DNA from: Hormiphora californensis
Taxonomy: Eukaryota > Ctenophora > Tentaculata > Cydippida > Pleurobrachiidae
Direction: 5' to 3'
Length of the DNA: 64,000 nucleotides
Assembly (NCBI GenBank): GCA_020137815.1
Contig: CM035350.1
Span: 2,215,828-2,279,827, forward strand
Part shown: positions 50,898-63,063 of the stretch, piece after piece
Layout: each line of letters begins with the position of its first letter
How positions within the stretch are numbered: the stretch's first letter is position 1
Notes under the pieces: generated by a model
Told to the model about the DNA's origin: nothing
The model's input: only the letters and a program-made list of their open reading frames with translations
Databases searched by the model: none
Program-made: the position numbers and the translations under genes

Positions 50898-52470
50898 TCC
50901 CTCTCCTGAAAGATGACGGGGGCACACAATTGGTATCTCAACATGTAGCAATTGAGAACATGATAAGGAGCCTTATGTAATGGAGCTGAGTGTGCTTCTC
51001 CAGACAACAACACAAGCAAGGCCCCGATATGATGGTGATGACCTTCTGCAGTAGGACAATCCCATGGAAGAGAGCGGTTCACGGACACTACAATAGCAGG
51101 AGTCCAGATTTGAACAGGTTGTTAGCCCCCCCCCCCCCCCCAACACATATCTGAACGGCGTTATATGCACTTGGTTTACACATAATATAGTACGATAATT
51201 ATATGGATCCTTTCTTCATCCATGCACCTCCCCTTCATATCATACGTGTGATGTAACACAACGAAATGAATGTGATACAAGGTGGAATATGGAAGATCAT
51301 GAATTGTTCATCTATAGTTCATTCAAACGGATTCAAACACAGAATCACAATATCTATGATTCCTTGATAAAAAAAGGATTTTCAACAGAAATTCCCCCAT
51401 CATTCAAATCGTTTTATACTTTTTCCTTTATATTTTTCAAATTATTTCTTTCGTTTTTATTCATGAAGTATTCTTTTATTAATTTTGATTCTCTTTGCCG
51501 TTGCGAGTCATCGCACTTTACTCGAATTTCCACTCAATTTCAATAGCTTTTCCTTTCTTCTTTCGCTCTTACTCCCTTCCTCCTCCTATGTGAGCAATAC
51601 ACAGACACATCAGGCATTATTTAATGATCCCAAACTCGCGTGGAACATTTCCTTTCTTTCTTCTTTGTCCACATGTCTAGTTTTGCACACATTTCTCTCG
51701 GATCAAATGGAGTTCAAATGTCCCCGGACTCCACTCCTGATGGAGTGTCGCCACAAGGGGGATTTCTCCAAGATAATACAACCAGGTAACGCACTTTCTG
51801 GAATCTGGCGGTACCGACCCGATCTGAGGATCAAAACGGGTTCTGGTGCTGCCAATCAGGTGTTTCAAGCGTTCTCCTGATTCTTTGGAGAAGTATTTCC
51901 ATTGTGGTATAGTTGGGTGGTATCCTTCGTGGGGTGACTCTGCCACGAAGGATACCACCCAACTACAACAATGACTTTCCTGCTCATCTCATTCTTCACT
52001 CTTTAGAGGAGAAGGATTTTCAAGCATTCTTATTTTACCTACCTATGAAACTAACCAATGACACCACAGTACTGAACGGGCATTAGATCGCCTTGTGACC
52101 GGCACCCTAGCTGCGGGGTTACGAAACCTTGTCCCGGGCCTACCACCGGACCCGGAATCCCCCGGAAATAAGACGAAGCACCGTCCAAGCAAATGGCGCC
52201 AGATGCGGAGAGAGGGGAGCAGCTCCACGTGTGACTTGGACGAGAGGTACATGAGAAAGTATGAGAGGGGGTGAGCTAGAAGGAGAAAGGGAAGGAGAGA
52301 GAGACAGATAACTTCTCTTTCTCTCTGAGAAGTAGTGAGAGATAAAGATAGAGAAATGTTATAATTACATTTACCACTGATTGGCACATTGCAATCATCG
52401 CTTTTTGATTGTACTCACATTGTACTGTGCTCTTGTGAGTCATTGTGTGCTCGATATATAATTGACAGTT
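50315..52470. other. Intergenic with GA and CT microsatellites
   Basis: GA tract 50560-50613, C run 50628-50640, CT tract 50834-50900, C run 51127-51141, and a perfect hairpin at 51910-51965. No supported exon was seen. Confidence 0.6.
51910..51965. other. Perfect 23-bp hairpin
   Basis: TAGTTGGGTGGTATCCTTCG plus TGG (51910-51932) is exactly complementary to 51943-51965 around a 10-nt loop. It lies between genes. It may be a small RNA precursor, a protein-binding palindrome or a snap-back insertion. Confidence 0.7.
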
Positions 52471-54977
52471 ATGGTGGATTTTGTTGCGCCCTCGGCAGTA
52501 TTTAGTAACATGCAGGGTCATATCCGGGGTTCTAATGGAGCTGTCTTGGCTCGTCGCAAAACTAACCATCTGATCAATAACCGGTACAGGGTAACAGCAG
52601 CGGGTAATCGTTTAGCCGCTCTGAACGAGGAGAAGACCACCGATTCAACTGACGGCTCTGACGTAAAGGTGAGAGAAAGCGTTTCTTCAAATCTCCCATA
52701 TTGCTCCCTGAGCACTGCTCAGTGAGCAGTCTAGTTTAGACTCTAAATTTAAATTTAGAGTCTAAACTAGACTGCTCAGGGATTCCTATCTCAGGTCATC
52801 CCTGAACAACCCTCACCCTTGTCCAGGTGCTAAACATCTGTGGAACTGTATTCGTGGTAGAATCCCGGATATTTGAGAAATACCCAGACACTCTCCTCGG
52901 ATCTCCTGAGCTGGAGAGGTACTACCTTCCCGAGCAGAAGTACTATTTTATGGAGCGGAACAAACATGTCTTTACCTCTGTGTTGAGGTTCTACACACAT
53001 GAGGAGGAACTCATCTGTCCGCCGTGCTTTCCTAAACGCACTTTTGAGGTGAGGGTGCAATGCAGTCTCTAGGTATAATAGTTAGCCGCTGATCTTTGTT
53101 GTCTAGTAAAGGGGTACCCTATAACTGAGGGGTGCCGTTCCATTCCTATGGGATGGAGCGAGACGGGGGGTAGCTAACCTGGTTTAGTTGGTTTCTTGTG
53201 TGGCTTCTTGCTCTCTTGTTTTTCAAGCATATCACATAGGCAGGCTAGACAGCGTTTTTCAAGCATAAACAAAGCGTTTTACAACACACGGAGCATTAAA
53301 AGTTTTACTGAGCAAAATATTATTTTTGTATAGGTTACATGAGGCACTGCTACTATTACTAAACTAATAGTAGTAGGGGCCAATAGCTGCAGTATAGTAA
53401 CTCCTTCCCTCTAATATAACTCCCCTTCCTTCCCTCACAGGACTGCCTGGAATTCTATGGACTGTCACCCTACTACCAGGGATTACGGAGTGCTCTAAAA
53501 CCAGCCACATTGCTCCCCCGGGCCAGTGGGATCAAAGAAGAGATCCTGTTCACCATGCAACATCCACAGTACAACAGGCTAGCCCAGATCTACTCCATCA
53601 TTGATATCACCATCATAGTCCTGAGTAGTGTAGTGATGGTGCTGGAGTCCATCAAGGAATTAGAGGCACTACCCAACTTTGAAACAGTAAGTGGGGGAGT
53701 TTTATTCTGTTTAAACTAGGTAGTAGGTATATATGGAGGGGAGGGTGTTCTTGTGTCGATTGTCGAATGCTTGGGTATATGGGGTTACTCTGGTGATTTG
53801 TCAAAAGTTTCTCTGAACTGGGGAGAACCAGTAATATTGGGAAGTAATATTGGGAAGAACCAGTAATATGTGTCGTAATGGATAATGTACGGTACCTTTT
53901 CTAAAGAAGAATTGCCTTGCATCTACCAATAAAGTACAAAGGGGAACTAGAATGTTACGGATCGGTTCCTAGAAGTTTGAGCCTCTTAGAGCCTCTTAGA
54001 GCCAACCCTTTCTGAAAATAACCCTGAATAACTCTTCTCAGACCTGTGAAGTGATAGAGACGGCCATTACATTTTATTTCACCGTCCAAGCAGCCCTTCT
54101 GCTTGCAGTATTCTACTCCTGGAAGGCCTATTTTAAAAGTGTCATGAACTGGATCGATATCTTATCAATTCTACCCTTCTACTGCAAGTTCATCGCTGCC
54201 TCTTTTCTCGCTCAGGTACTACTCGTGCAGCGCGTGTGTGCATGTCACGTGTGTGTCACGTGGTAGGCTAATGACCAATCAGTGAGGTGACACCTTTTTA
54301 CAAATTATCGAGTTATTATATGACATAAGGGGGATTTTATTCTAGAAATCGACACATAACTTGTGACATTGGAGATAAAATCACACAGTGTGTGCCTCGC
54401 CCTCCTATTGTGTCCCATGATTTTCTTAATCTCAAGCAGTACACATTTGGATAAAATCATCACTGTCCGTTTTCACCTCACTAACACCTCCCAATGACAA
54501 CTCCCTCCCCCCATCTCTCTCTCTCTCTCTCTCTCTCTCAGCCCCTCTCATTAACACCCTTCCCTCTCCCAGATAGGTGGGTTAAAGGTGCTCAGGTTGG
54601 TCCGGTTGCTCCGTATTTTCAAGTTATTCCGACACAGCCGGGGCTCCCAGAAGATGATTGGTTTCCTGGTGTCCTCCCTGCCTGAGATCCTACTTCTCCT
54701 ACTAATGTGGACTATCGGGTTTCTCCTGTTTGGACCCCTCATATTCTTCATTGAGCATGATAGGGAACATGCAGCGGATGGCTTCAGTAGTGCATTCAGT
54801 GGTATGTGGTTTTGTGTGGTTACCATAGGGACGGTGGGTTATGGAGATGTGGTTCCAAAGACAGACCTGGGTAAGTTTGTAACCGCCCTGTATACCATCC
54901 TCAATCTGACCATCATGACCATCCCCATTTCAATTATTATAACTAAGTTTAGTAGGTCAATGAAGCAGAAAAAATGA
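52471..54977 (+). CDS. Kv-type voltage-gated potassium channel, 414 aa, five exons
   Basis: Exons 52471-52668, 52827-53048, 53441-53686, 54042-54215 and 54573-54977, all joining in phase 0. A T1 tetramerisation domain (LNICGTVFVVES, DTLLGSPELERYYL, YYFMERNKHVFTSVLRFY) precedes six membrane segments: S1 IIDITIIVLSSVVMVLESI, S2 near FYFTVQAALLLAV, S3 NWIDILSILPFY, S4 LKVLRLVRLLRIFKLFRHSR with regularly spaced positive residues, and S5. The pore is CVVTIGTVGYGDVVP with a canonical potassium filter; S6 is LTIMTIPISIIITKF. Two departures from Shaker-type channels: the S2 charge-transfer acid (FTFEL in Shaker) is Gln here (FTVQA), and the S6 PVP hinge is reduced to IPIS. The S3-S4 linker is very short and there is almost no C-terminal tail. 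It would assemble as a tetramer in the plasma membrane; altered gating is inference. Confidence 0.95.
52723..52778. other. 56-bp perfect palindrome in Kv intron 1
   Basis: TGAGCAGTCTAGTTTAGACT runs into CTAAATTT and is then mirrored exactly, with no spacer. The adjoining sequence (CCCTGAGCACTGCTCAG) repeats the end of the palindrome, suggesting a small rearrangement. Able to form a cruciform. Confidence 0.9.
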
Positions 54978-55514
54978 GTTGTGTGTGTGTTTGGAGTAGA
55001 GAGTGTGTGTGCGAGAGCAGGTGACTCTAGAGTGTGTGTGTGGCAGAGTGAATGTGTGAATATTGTGTGGTTTAAATATATTCAATTGACAAAAAAGACA
55101 AAATCTTTCTTTTTGCACAAACAAATTTTCGTAGAAATCAGCTCAAAATACACACACAAGACAGACCCACACACACACACACACTGCTCTGCAATCCCAC
55201 GCTGTCTCTTCTGAAGATATATTGGAGTCTGTAATACACAGTCAAGAGAGAAGGAACCGACCGAAACAGAACTCGTTATTTAGGTCACGTGACTGGTTAT
55301 CAGCCAATCAGTGACCAGTATTTCCTGATTCGGTCGGTTCCTGCAAGAAAGCATTCCTTTCGTCCAATTTGAACATTCAAATGCGAAACAGGGCCCGCGG
55401 GACCGGGTTGACACCTCCTATTGTGAATGCGTCTCCCTTGTCAAATACACGTGCACTACACCTCATTCGTCAATCGTCAGATGACTAAACTCTGTGTCAT
55501 ATCATCAGGTCCGT
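54978..55514. other. Intergenic: (GT/CA)-rich 3' region and a small inverted-repeat unit
   Basis: Holds GT-rich and CA-rich runs after the Kv stop. A 14-bp inverted pair, AGGAACCGACCGAA (55252-55265) and TTCGGTCGGTTCCT (55329-55342), encloses a GGTCACGTGACT E-box palindrome, probably a MITE of about 91 bp. Confidence 0.55.
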
Positions 55515-56804
55515 TCATGTCGCAATTCCCTCTCCCACTAGTGTCACACTCTTCGATACGACTTGTTGTAGCAGGGGCAGATGGTTGAACTGAAAACGGG
55601 TGTTATTTAAATGCTTATCGTGAACTGGAGACTAGGACTTGAAGACACGGTTATTATATTGAGTGTGGGAAGTAAAACTAGGACCGTGTCTCTACTACTA
55701 CCGTGTCTCTACTAGTCTAGTATACTCACATTAAAAGTCGGAAGAGAAGTACAGGAGGAGGAGGATAAGCTGGGAGATGTTTTCACTCGCTTAACTGGAG
55801 AGTTCGCTTTGCTCGGGCTGGTCACTATGTGAAACGCAGAGGGTGCATCCTCACTACTTCGTAATCTTGAGTAACTTCTCTTCCTGGAGGGGAGAGGAGT
55901 CAGTCTCAAGCATAAAATACAACACGCCCTTTTTCATCATCTATCGTTTAGAGCGCCCTATTCGTTACACAGCTAATATCTCTCACTGTAGTGCGGTTAG
56001 CAAGTTCACATGTACTGTGACCCTGCTGTAATCGATCTCTGTAGACAGTTTGTCTATTATATTGCTAATGGTGCTGCACCTCCCCCACACCACATGCTAT
56101 GAATCACTTCACAAAACCAGGCCAAACACTGCATGGTGAAGCCAAAGGACATTATTATCCCCAGGTTCAACCCGACAACTCGATCTCGGTATAACTAAGG
56201 TAAACTTGAGTCGTTTGACATTGTGCTCACGCTACAATTCAAGGACCTTGTCTTGGTCAGACTCTCACCCCCCCCCCAAACAACAACATAGCTAGCCACA
56301 CACACCTGTTATCTGGTGTAATCCTAACGGCTACTGGTCGCTTGATCTCACTGGTAACCAGATCAGGTGTCTTGTGCTGCTTGGTACTACTTGGTACAGG
56401 TGCCACCTCCTCAATAGATCGCTCTGAATGGGGGGCCATTGGTTAGATCTGTTATATAGTGAACCTATAATACAGTTTTGATTCTGTCACCAGATCCAAC
56501 TACTCACTTTTGCCTCTACTCGATGTGATCACTGAAGTATCCAGATGATCTGCTAGGTTTGTCTGTACAACCCTTCTCCTAACTGTATGGATGCACATTC
56601 CTAGAGGGAAGAATAGTTAATGTTGGTGGGACGGTAATGGAGCCACCTAGAGCATGCCCCTCCAAAACCCCCCAGTTTCTATTAGAGGGGAACGGTACTC
56701 TGGCCATGAAAGAGGCGGTACTCTACTACCTCCATTAGCTCCCTGTACTTACCTTGGCCAAATTTAATGCTGACTTTTAACGGGTCCGACTTGGTGGCAC
56801 TCAT
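55515..56804 (-). CDS. Unrecognised basic, Ser-rich protein, 163 aa, five exons
   Basis: Exons 56753-56804, 56508-56600, 56306-56423, 55730-55883 and 55515-55589 join in phase from ATG (MSATKSDPLKVSIKFGQG) to TGA. The first 30 residues look ordered (VSIKFGQGMCIHTVRRRVVQ). The rest is disordered with proline-directed phosphosites and basic patches (KRSYSRLRSSEDAPSAFHIV, SPVKRVKTSPSL), ending FNHLPLLQQVVSKSV. The composition suggests a nuclear regulatory protein or complex subunit, but no family was identified. Confidence 0.6.
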
Positions 56805-56997
56805 CTTTATGGTATTGGGACAAGTCCTCTCTGCGCATACCGCCTCGCACTAAGGGGGGAGGGTACAGTGGTGTTAACAAGCCGACAGAGCCATGCTGTC
56901 CCTCTGGGTTTTACTATGCCCCCCTTCCAGAAACATAAGGAGTTACTGCAGGTGAGCCTAAAATGGGTATGTGATTGGTTGGCCACCGCAAAGAGAG

Positions 56998-57037
<40 letters not shown>

Positions 57038-57863
57038 GATAGAGAGAGAGATAGTGAGAGAGATGGAGTGCTCCGTCTCCCAAAGTAGTGCCGACTATAT
57101 TTGATCCCCCCCTAATTCTATCGTGTCCTCTCTCTCGCAGTGGGTGGTGTGGCGGCCTTCCACAAAGACCAATACCGCTGCGACAGCTGCAACATATGTG
57201 GCATGAGGAATGGGAGGGAGAGAATGAGGGAGAGAAAGAGTGGTGATGTGTGTGCTTGAAGCGTGAATAACGGGCAGGCGGGGCACATTCATAATAGGAA
57301 AACGAGCAGCAGCAGGAACGAGCTTTCTAACATCAACCGGAGTGAGTGAGAGAGAGAGAAATAGAGAGAGAGAGAGAGAGTGGGAGAGGGGGTATGTGGA
57401 AGAGAGAAAGATGAATCACGTGTCCGGGATTTGTTCTCTATTATTGAATAATTTTCGGCCAAAACCAGCTGGCGTATCTCTCTCTCCTCCCCTTCTCTCT
57501 CCCTCTCTCTCTCTCGCCGGAACCACATTTTGTCTTTGATGGGGGCGGCTCGGTAGGGTGGTCTATACCCCGCAGGTTGTTGACGGTGGACAGCTGTGGA
57601 TCAGCAGTGGGTGGTTGGTGACATGGCGTAACCGTGAATGGTTATATGTCCCGCATATGTTATGTGCTCGCGGTGGACTGTGAAATCAAAGGCTCCACCG
57701 CTCTCTCAGAGCGAGGGTTGAGTGCCAGATGCAACTTTCTCTCTCTCTCTTACCTCCCTATCTGAGCGTGAATAATGGGTCACATGGATACATATTATTG
57801 CCTAGTGAACCATGACAGAATTATATATGCACCGGTGTCCCTCGCATCACCTAGCGAACCAGG

Positions 57864-57906
<43 letters not shown>

Positions 57907-58296
57907 AGAGAGAAACAATTTTAATTTTGGTTAATGCGTGTCTCCCAATTAGTGTGTTGTGAGGAAGTGGCCCCTTGTCACTACCCCCGCCCAAATCACC
58001 GGGCTGGGAAAAGATGCAACCACGTATAACAACACAAAGTAGAGAGAGAGAGAGAGAGAGAGATAGAGAGAGATGGGGAGATAGAGAGAGATGGGGAGAA
58101 GGGTATAATTTAACCCCCAACTACTTGCCCAGTGAAAATGGAGGAACGGTATCGCAGGACCAATGGGTGTTCTGCTACCCAAATTGGGACTACTGCAAGT
58201 GCTCATAAAATAGTTTATTGTTCATTCCCTAAGCTTGACTTTCTGTCTACATCTGACCCCCTCTCCTACTACAGCTACGGACCCCCCCTCTCTTTC

Positions 58297-58391
<95 letters not shown>

Positions 58392-58956
58392 TACTCCCCC
58401 TGATCGGTTACTCCCCCGATCTCTTCACTGATTCTCTCTCCTCTCCAGACAAGCAAGCACGGCTGCACTATCTGTGTGGGGGAGTAGGAGAGCACCACAT
58501 AGCAGAGCTTGGATAGAGAGAGCGCGGGGGAGAGTGATCAATAGAGCGCTTATCCTCCTCCCCCTGAATTTTACATGCACATCACGTGACCGCTCGATCA
58601 CCGATCACGTGACACGGGGTGCTTTGTTAAAAGTAGGTGCCCTGTAAAGTTACAAAATATCGAATTTACAGTTGGCATTGTAACCTAAACCAGCAAGCAG
58701 TACTGGATCACGGGCTGGGAAGTGGACTAGATTGCAAGTTAAAATGATATGGCATGAACTGTGATGCTAGCCCCCCCCCCCCCCAGTCAGTCCCCCCTCA
58801 TAGCCGCCAAGTGCCAATAATGGTGGTAGTTCCAACATGAGATAGAGATAGAGATAGAGATAGAGATAGAGATAGAGATAGAGATAGAGATAGAGATAGA
58901 GATAGAGATAGAGATAGAGATAGAGATAGAGATAGAGATAGAGATATGAGTCTCAC
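56805..58956. other. Region of GA/CT microsatellites with weak exon candidates
   Basis: GA tracts near 57.00-57.06, 57.34-57.38, 57.87-57.91 and 58.04-58.09 kb; CT tract 58286-58388. Two stretches look weakly exon-like on the + strand: about 57141-57229 (FHKDQYRCDSCNICGMR after an acceptor) and about 58449-58516 (ARLHYLCGGVGEHHIAELG before a stop). Neither could be joined to a gene. Confidence 0.35.
58838..58946. repeat. Hexanucleotide (GATAGA)n tract
   Basis: About 18 uninterrupted GATAGA units directly downstream of the donor site of the - strand exon at 58957. Confidence 0.97.
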
Positions 58957-59275
58957 CTTAAAGAGTGGCGCGGCTCGTTTCCTCGTTTCAGGATGAGAAA
59001 AAGCGGAACGTTTGAAGTACCAAGTTGTGTGGGGTATGATTCTACGAAGATGGTCCCGCATTATCCCTGTCCAACCTACAGAGAAAACATATGTGAGTAT
59101 TTTAATACCATTTTGGAACAACTTATAGGACATCTACCGGTGTTAAAACAAGTTGACAATTGTTAGTTTTTGGTAAGTTACCTTCCCGGAGAGCCCCAGC
59201 TGTCCGTCCCAGGGGTATGATGGAGTGCAGTTCGGACACGGTCAGGTGGAAGGTCGTGTTTGGGGTCGCGTAGTA
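58957..59275 (-). CDS. Two exons of an unrecognised gene
   Basis: Exons 59182-59275 (YYATPNTTFHLTVSELHS, then IIPLGRTAGALREG) and 58957-59075 (WTGIMRDHLRRIIPHTTWYF, KRSAFSHPETRKRAAPLFK) share a phase-1 junction with clean GT-AG sites. The donor at 58956 shows that the gene continues 3', but the next exon was not found. No start codon exon was identified upstream. The protein is basic; family unknown. Confidence 0.55.
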
Positions 59276-59450
59276 CTGAGGAAAGAGAACAATGTCAATT
59301 ATTCATGTGTTTAAATAATACACACTCATGATGTTGGCCGCGCATAGCAGCACTCTTTTAGCGAGTCAGAGAGGACGTGATCTGTACAGCTCTGTACGAT
59401 CTCCCCCCACACATACACAAGACTGTGAGGGGGAGGATCTACAATATAGT

Positions 59451-59548
59451 ACAGGTCTGGTTACCATAGTTACAGAACCAACACTGTGACACACATGTTA
59501 CAGGTCTGGTTGCCATAGTTACAGAACCAACACTATGACACATGTTAC
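59451..59548. repeat. Tandem duplication, unit about 50 bp
   Basis: ACAGGTCTGGTTACCATAGT... and ACAGGTCTGGTTGCCATAGT... are two consecutive copies differing at a few bases. Confidence 0.85.
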
Positions 59549-59860
59549 ATGGTGACAGCTTGTTTTACCTCACTATACCCCCTTTCAGAGGTGGTACTTG
59601 CTGGTTAAATTGATGAATGGGCATGGCTCATGTGGCACTCCTTAAGCTGGTAAGATTTGGAAGCGTGTGGGTGAATGGGGATCATGACCACACGAAAAAT
59701 ATTGCGGGGGTGTGGGAAGATATATAGTTCTCGACTGAGCTTTCCACACTATAGAGTTTTTAATTTTGCTTCCACGGAATGAATATAAGTTTAGCTACAT
59801 AAAAAATCTGAGTAGTTAGATGAGGTCAACCTGCCGCGCCAACATAAAGACCATGATACC

Positions 59861-60536
59861 TTGGTGACATAGACACCGTGCGCGACCAAGATTGAGCTCA
59901 CACACAGGTGTCTGCTCCGCCTCAAAAAGCGTCGTTTCTTTCAAGGGATGTTGCACGCGATCCACTGGACCGATTTGCATCCGGTTTGTCGCAAAAGACT
60001 ACAAATGATCCTAATATACTGGAAAATACCCGAGAAGTTTGTCTGTCAACAGGAAGTGGGTCAAATTGACACTGAAGTCAAACCTATAATCTGGCTTCCG
60101 AGAGTTTCTGCACTACGCCCATGCGATTTAGAAGATATTGGGAGATATGTTGATGCAATTAGCATCAGCTATTAATGCCGGGTATTTTCCAGTACTCACA
60201 AGAGTTCAACCTATCTTCTGATACCCTCAGATTCATTCTACACCGTCTGGGAGTGGTGCAAAAAGGCTCGGAAGCCAGATTATAGATTTGACTCCAGTGT
60301 AAATTTTGACCCACTTCCTGTTGACAGACAAACTTCTCGGGTATTTTCCAGTAAACTAGGACCAATTTGTAGTCTTTTGCGACAAACCGGATGCAAATCG
60401 GTTCAGTGGATCACGTGCAATTTGGCTTGAAAGACACGACCCTTTTTTAGGGGGCGGAGCGGACACCTATGTGCGAGCTCGATCTCGGTCGCTGCGCGAC
60501 CTCGATCTCGCACGCACTAGGTGTCAATGTCACCAA
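59861..60536. mobile_element. 676-bp foldback element with 9-bp target-site duplication
   Basis: Begins TTGGTGACATAGACACC and ends with the near reverse complement (GGTGTCAATGTCACCAA). Exact CATGATACC flanks both sides (59852-59860 and 60537-60545). The arms pair over about 300 bp each around a short centre near 60180, so the unit is almost one long hairpin. No coding capacity. A 9-bp duplication fits Mutator-type transposition. A solo fragment of one end (GTGCGCGAC...TCAATGTGGCCAAC) recurs at about 60935-61007. Confidence 0.88.
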
Positions 60537-60823
60537 CATGATACCAAATGAACCTTTGTTTTTTGCTGAGCATATATGAGAGGACCTCATTATAATGAGA
60601 CGACTCGAGACCACATATAATTCGGATCTCGGCCCCCGCAAACAATAAATTATCGACGATATTAGTTATAATTTCTTAACGGTTGATTCAACTATAGATG
60701 GAGTTTCAACCACGCATACGGGTCACGTGATAATTTCAACATATATGTGTCGACACTGCACCATGAGGTGGAAAAGTTGCAAAATGAGCGGGGAATGAAC
60801 AAAACTAACAATGGGCCATAATT

Positions 60824-61090
60824 TTGGAGCTACTACGTACCCCGCCACTACTACGTACCCCGCCACTACTACGTACCCCACCACTACCCGTACCCCACCA
60901 CGTACTACGTACCCTTGGGTCCATTGCAACCTATTCTCGCTCCGTATGTGAGATCAATCTCAGTCGTGCGCGACGTCGATCTCACTCAGGTATCAATGTG
61001 GCCAACCCGTACCCCGCCACTACCCGTACCCCGCCACTACCCGTACCCCACCACTACCCGTACCCCGCCACTACCCGTACCCCACCACGT
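60824..61090. repeat. Tandem repeats of TACCCCGCCACTA type, 17-18 bp
   Basis: Two arrays (about 60830-60912 and 61005-61087) with unit cores CTACTACGTACCCCGCCA and CTACCCGTACCCCGCCA, separated by the solo foldback-end fragment. Confidence 0.9.
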
Positions 61091-61628
61091 TCAAGTGATG
61101 GTTTCCATTAGCATTTTAGGTCGTGTTACACCAGACACACTATTGCTCTGACGGGTCACAGTGCTGCAGTAGCTCACATTCCATCTCTCATTATCCATCT
61201 CTTTGACTCCCTTATCGCACAATGTTTGTATGCTAAGGGTGGGTTGTTGCTCAGGGAGATTTCCTCAGCGTGGGACCACCGGTCAGACCAATACTTTAAC
61301 AGGGGACCACCGGGAAACAATGACTGGGGTAGCTATAAAACATCCCTTATACCTAACTGGGTAACCGCATTTCACCGACTCGACTAGGGTATACGAGCTC
61401 TGTTGACTCAACAAAATAAACCTTGCTTATTTTACCCTGCCCCGCTTAAGCCTTAAGGGTTGAACTGTTCTTCCCGTGGGGAGCGCGGAGTCAAACAGTT
61501 CAATGTAAAGGACCTAGAGTGTAAAGGTCTTATGGAGGAAACAGTCGTGCCTGAATCTCAGATTCTGATACCGATGTATCATAACAAATATGGGGTTCTA
61601 TTCGTTTATGCAAGTTTCAACTACAAGT

Positions 61629-61693
<65 letters not shown>

Positions 61694-62514
61694 CTCTCTC
61701 TCCCCTCTCTCTCTCTCCATCTCTCTCACTCTAACGGGTGCATACGTAAAATATATATAACGCACCATTGAGAACGATAAATATGTAATAAATATCAATA
61801 AAACTAAATCTTATGTGAGATGGTGAAACAACGACTAGCTGTCACAAATGTGCACTGTTGTGTTTTTGGAAACGGATGACTTGGTCAGTTTACGTACTGG
61901 ACACAGATCCAAACAACGCAATGAATGAAGTTGCTGAGACTTGCCTTGCTCGACCCTCTTTCCGCACACTCCGGGTTTGAACAAGCTGAGACCAACAGCC
62001 TGGAATTCATAAATTATGGAAATACGGACTCACCGTGAACGACTGATGAGAGGGTGGTATGAATAGTTGTCATTTGTAGATAGTTTGGAAGTTTGTGATT
62101 TTTTGGAATAAACTTTAGCAACTCAGTTGCCATGGTAACCATGTTATTGAATGCCTTGCTCGATCCTGTTTCTCCGCGCCCCGGGTTGGAACAAAACAAG
62201 TAATTTACCTATAGGGACTTTCAGACTCACCGGGCGAAGCCGGATGGGTTATCAAAAGCCCTCAATTGTGGCGCACCCAATGGGTGTGCTAGTCTAATAA
62301 CAATCTGTGCTAGAGCAACATACGTTCGTAATTAAGAACCTCTATATCCCTTCCGATATATACTGAAGACAGCTCTTACCATTGAATGCATCTATAGTAA
62401 ATGATGCTGTTCGAGCTAAATAAACTAAATCTATCAAGTAACAACCTGTCAGGTGTTTTACTTGATAGAAGAAGCGCAAAGTGCAAGTGATGCGAGACTA
62501 ATGCCCTCTCACTC

Positions 62515-62596
<82 letters not shown>

Positions 62597-63063
62597 TCAC
62601 CCTATCAGTTCCCAGGATCTAGCATTATAGGGCGTGTGTGGGGGGCGGTATAACGCTCGCTGCACAAAGCTCTACCCCGACATGTTATTCAATTTGTGAG
62701 CCCTATCGTACACAACACACACAGGTGCAGGACCTCTGAATAAGGGGGCCCCCACCAGTTTCTAACCGGCCGACTCTCTTTGTAGTGACAAAGTGGGTCG
62801 GCAGATGGTAATATACGTGTGTGATAATATTATGTGCTTTTCACGCATCATTAAACAACGCTTCGGTGGGATAGTGTGCTAGATTCTAAATTAGGATCGT
62901 GTGCTAGGAGCTACAGGATCGTGTGCTGGCGGCGTAAGGATGAGCAGATTTTTCATGAGGCTATACGACCATTAAATTTTAAAGAGCGGAGAATGAATGG
63001 AGCCCTCTCCCAGTTCCACCGAATGATTACCTAACTTCAAGTGTGATCAATAATACTAAATAA
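61091..63063. other. Intergenic with CT microsatellites
   Basis: CT tracts at 61631-61728 and 62513-62592, and two similar stretches ATGCCTTGCTCGA / TTGCCTTGCTCGA followed by CGGGTTTGAACAA- or CGGGTTGGAACAA-like text (about 61940-61985 and 62150-62195), evidently a diverged repeat pair. No supported exon was seen. Confidence 0.6.
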
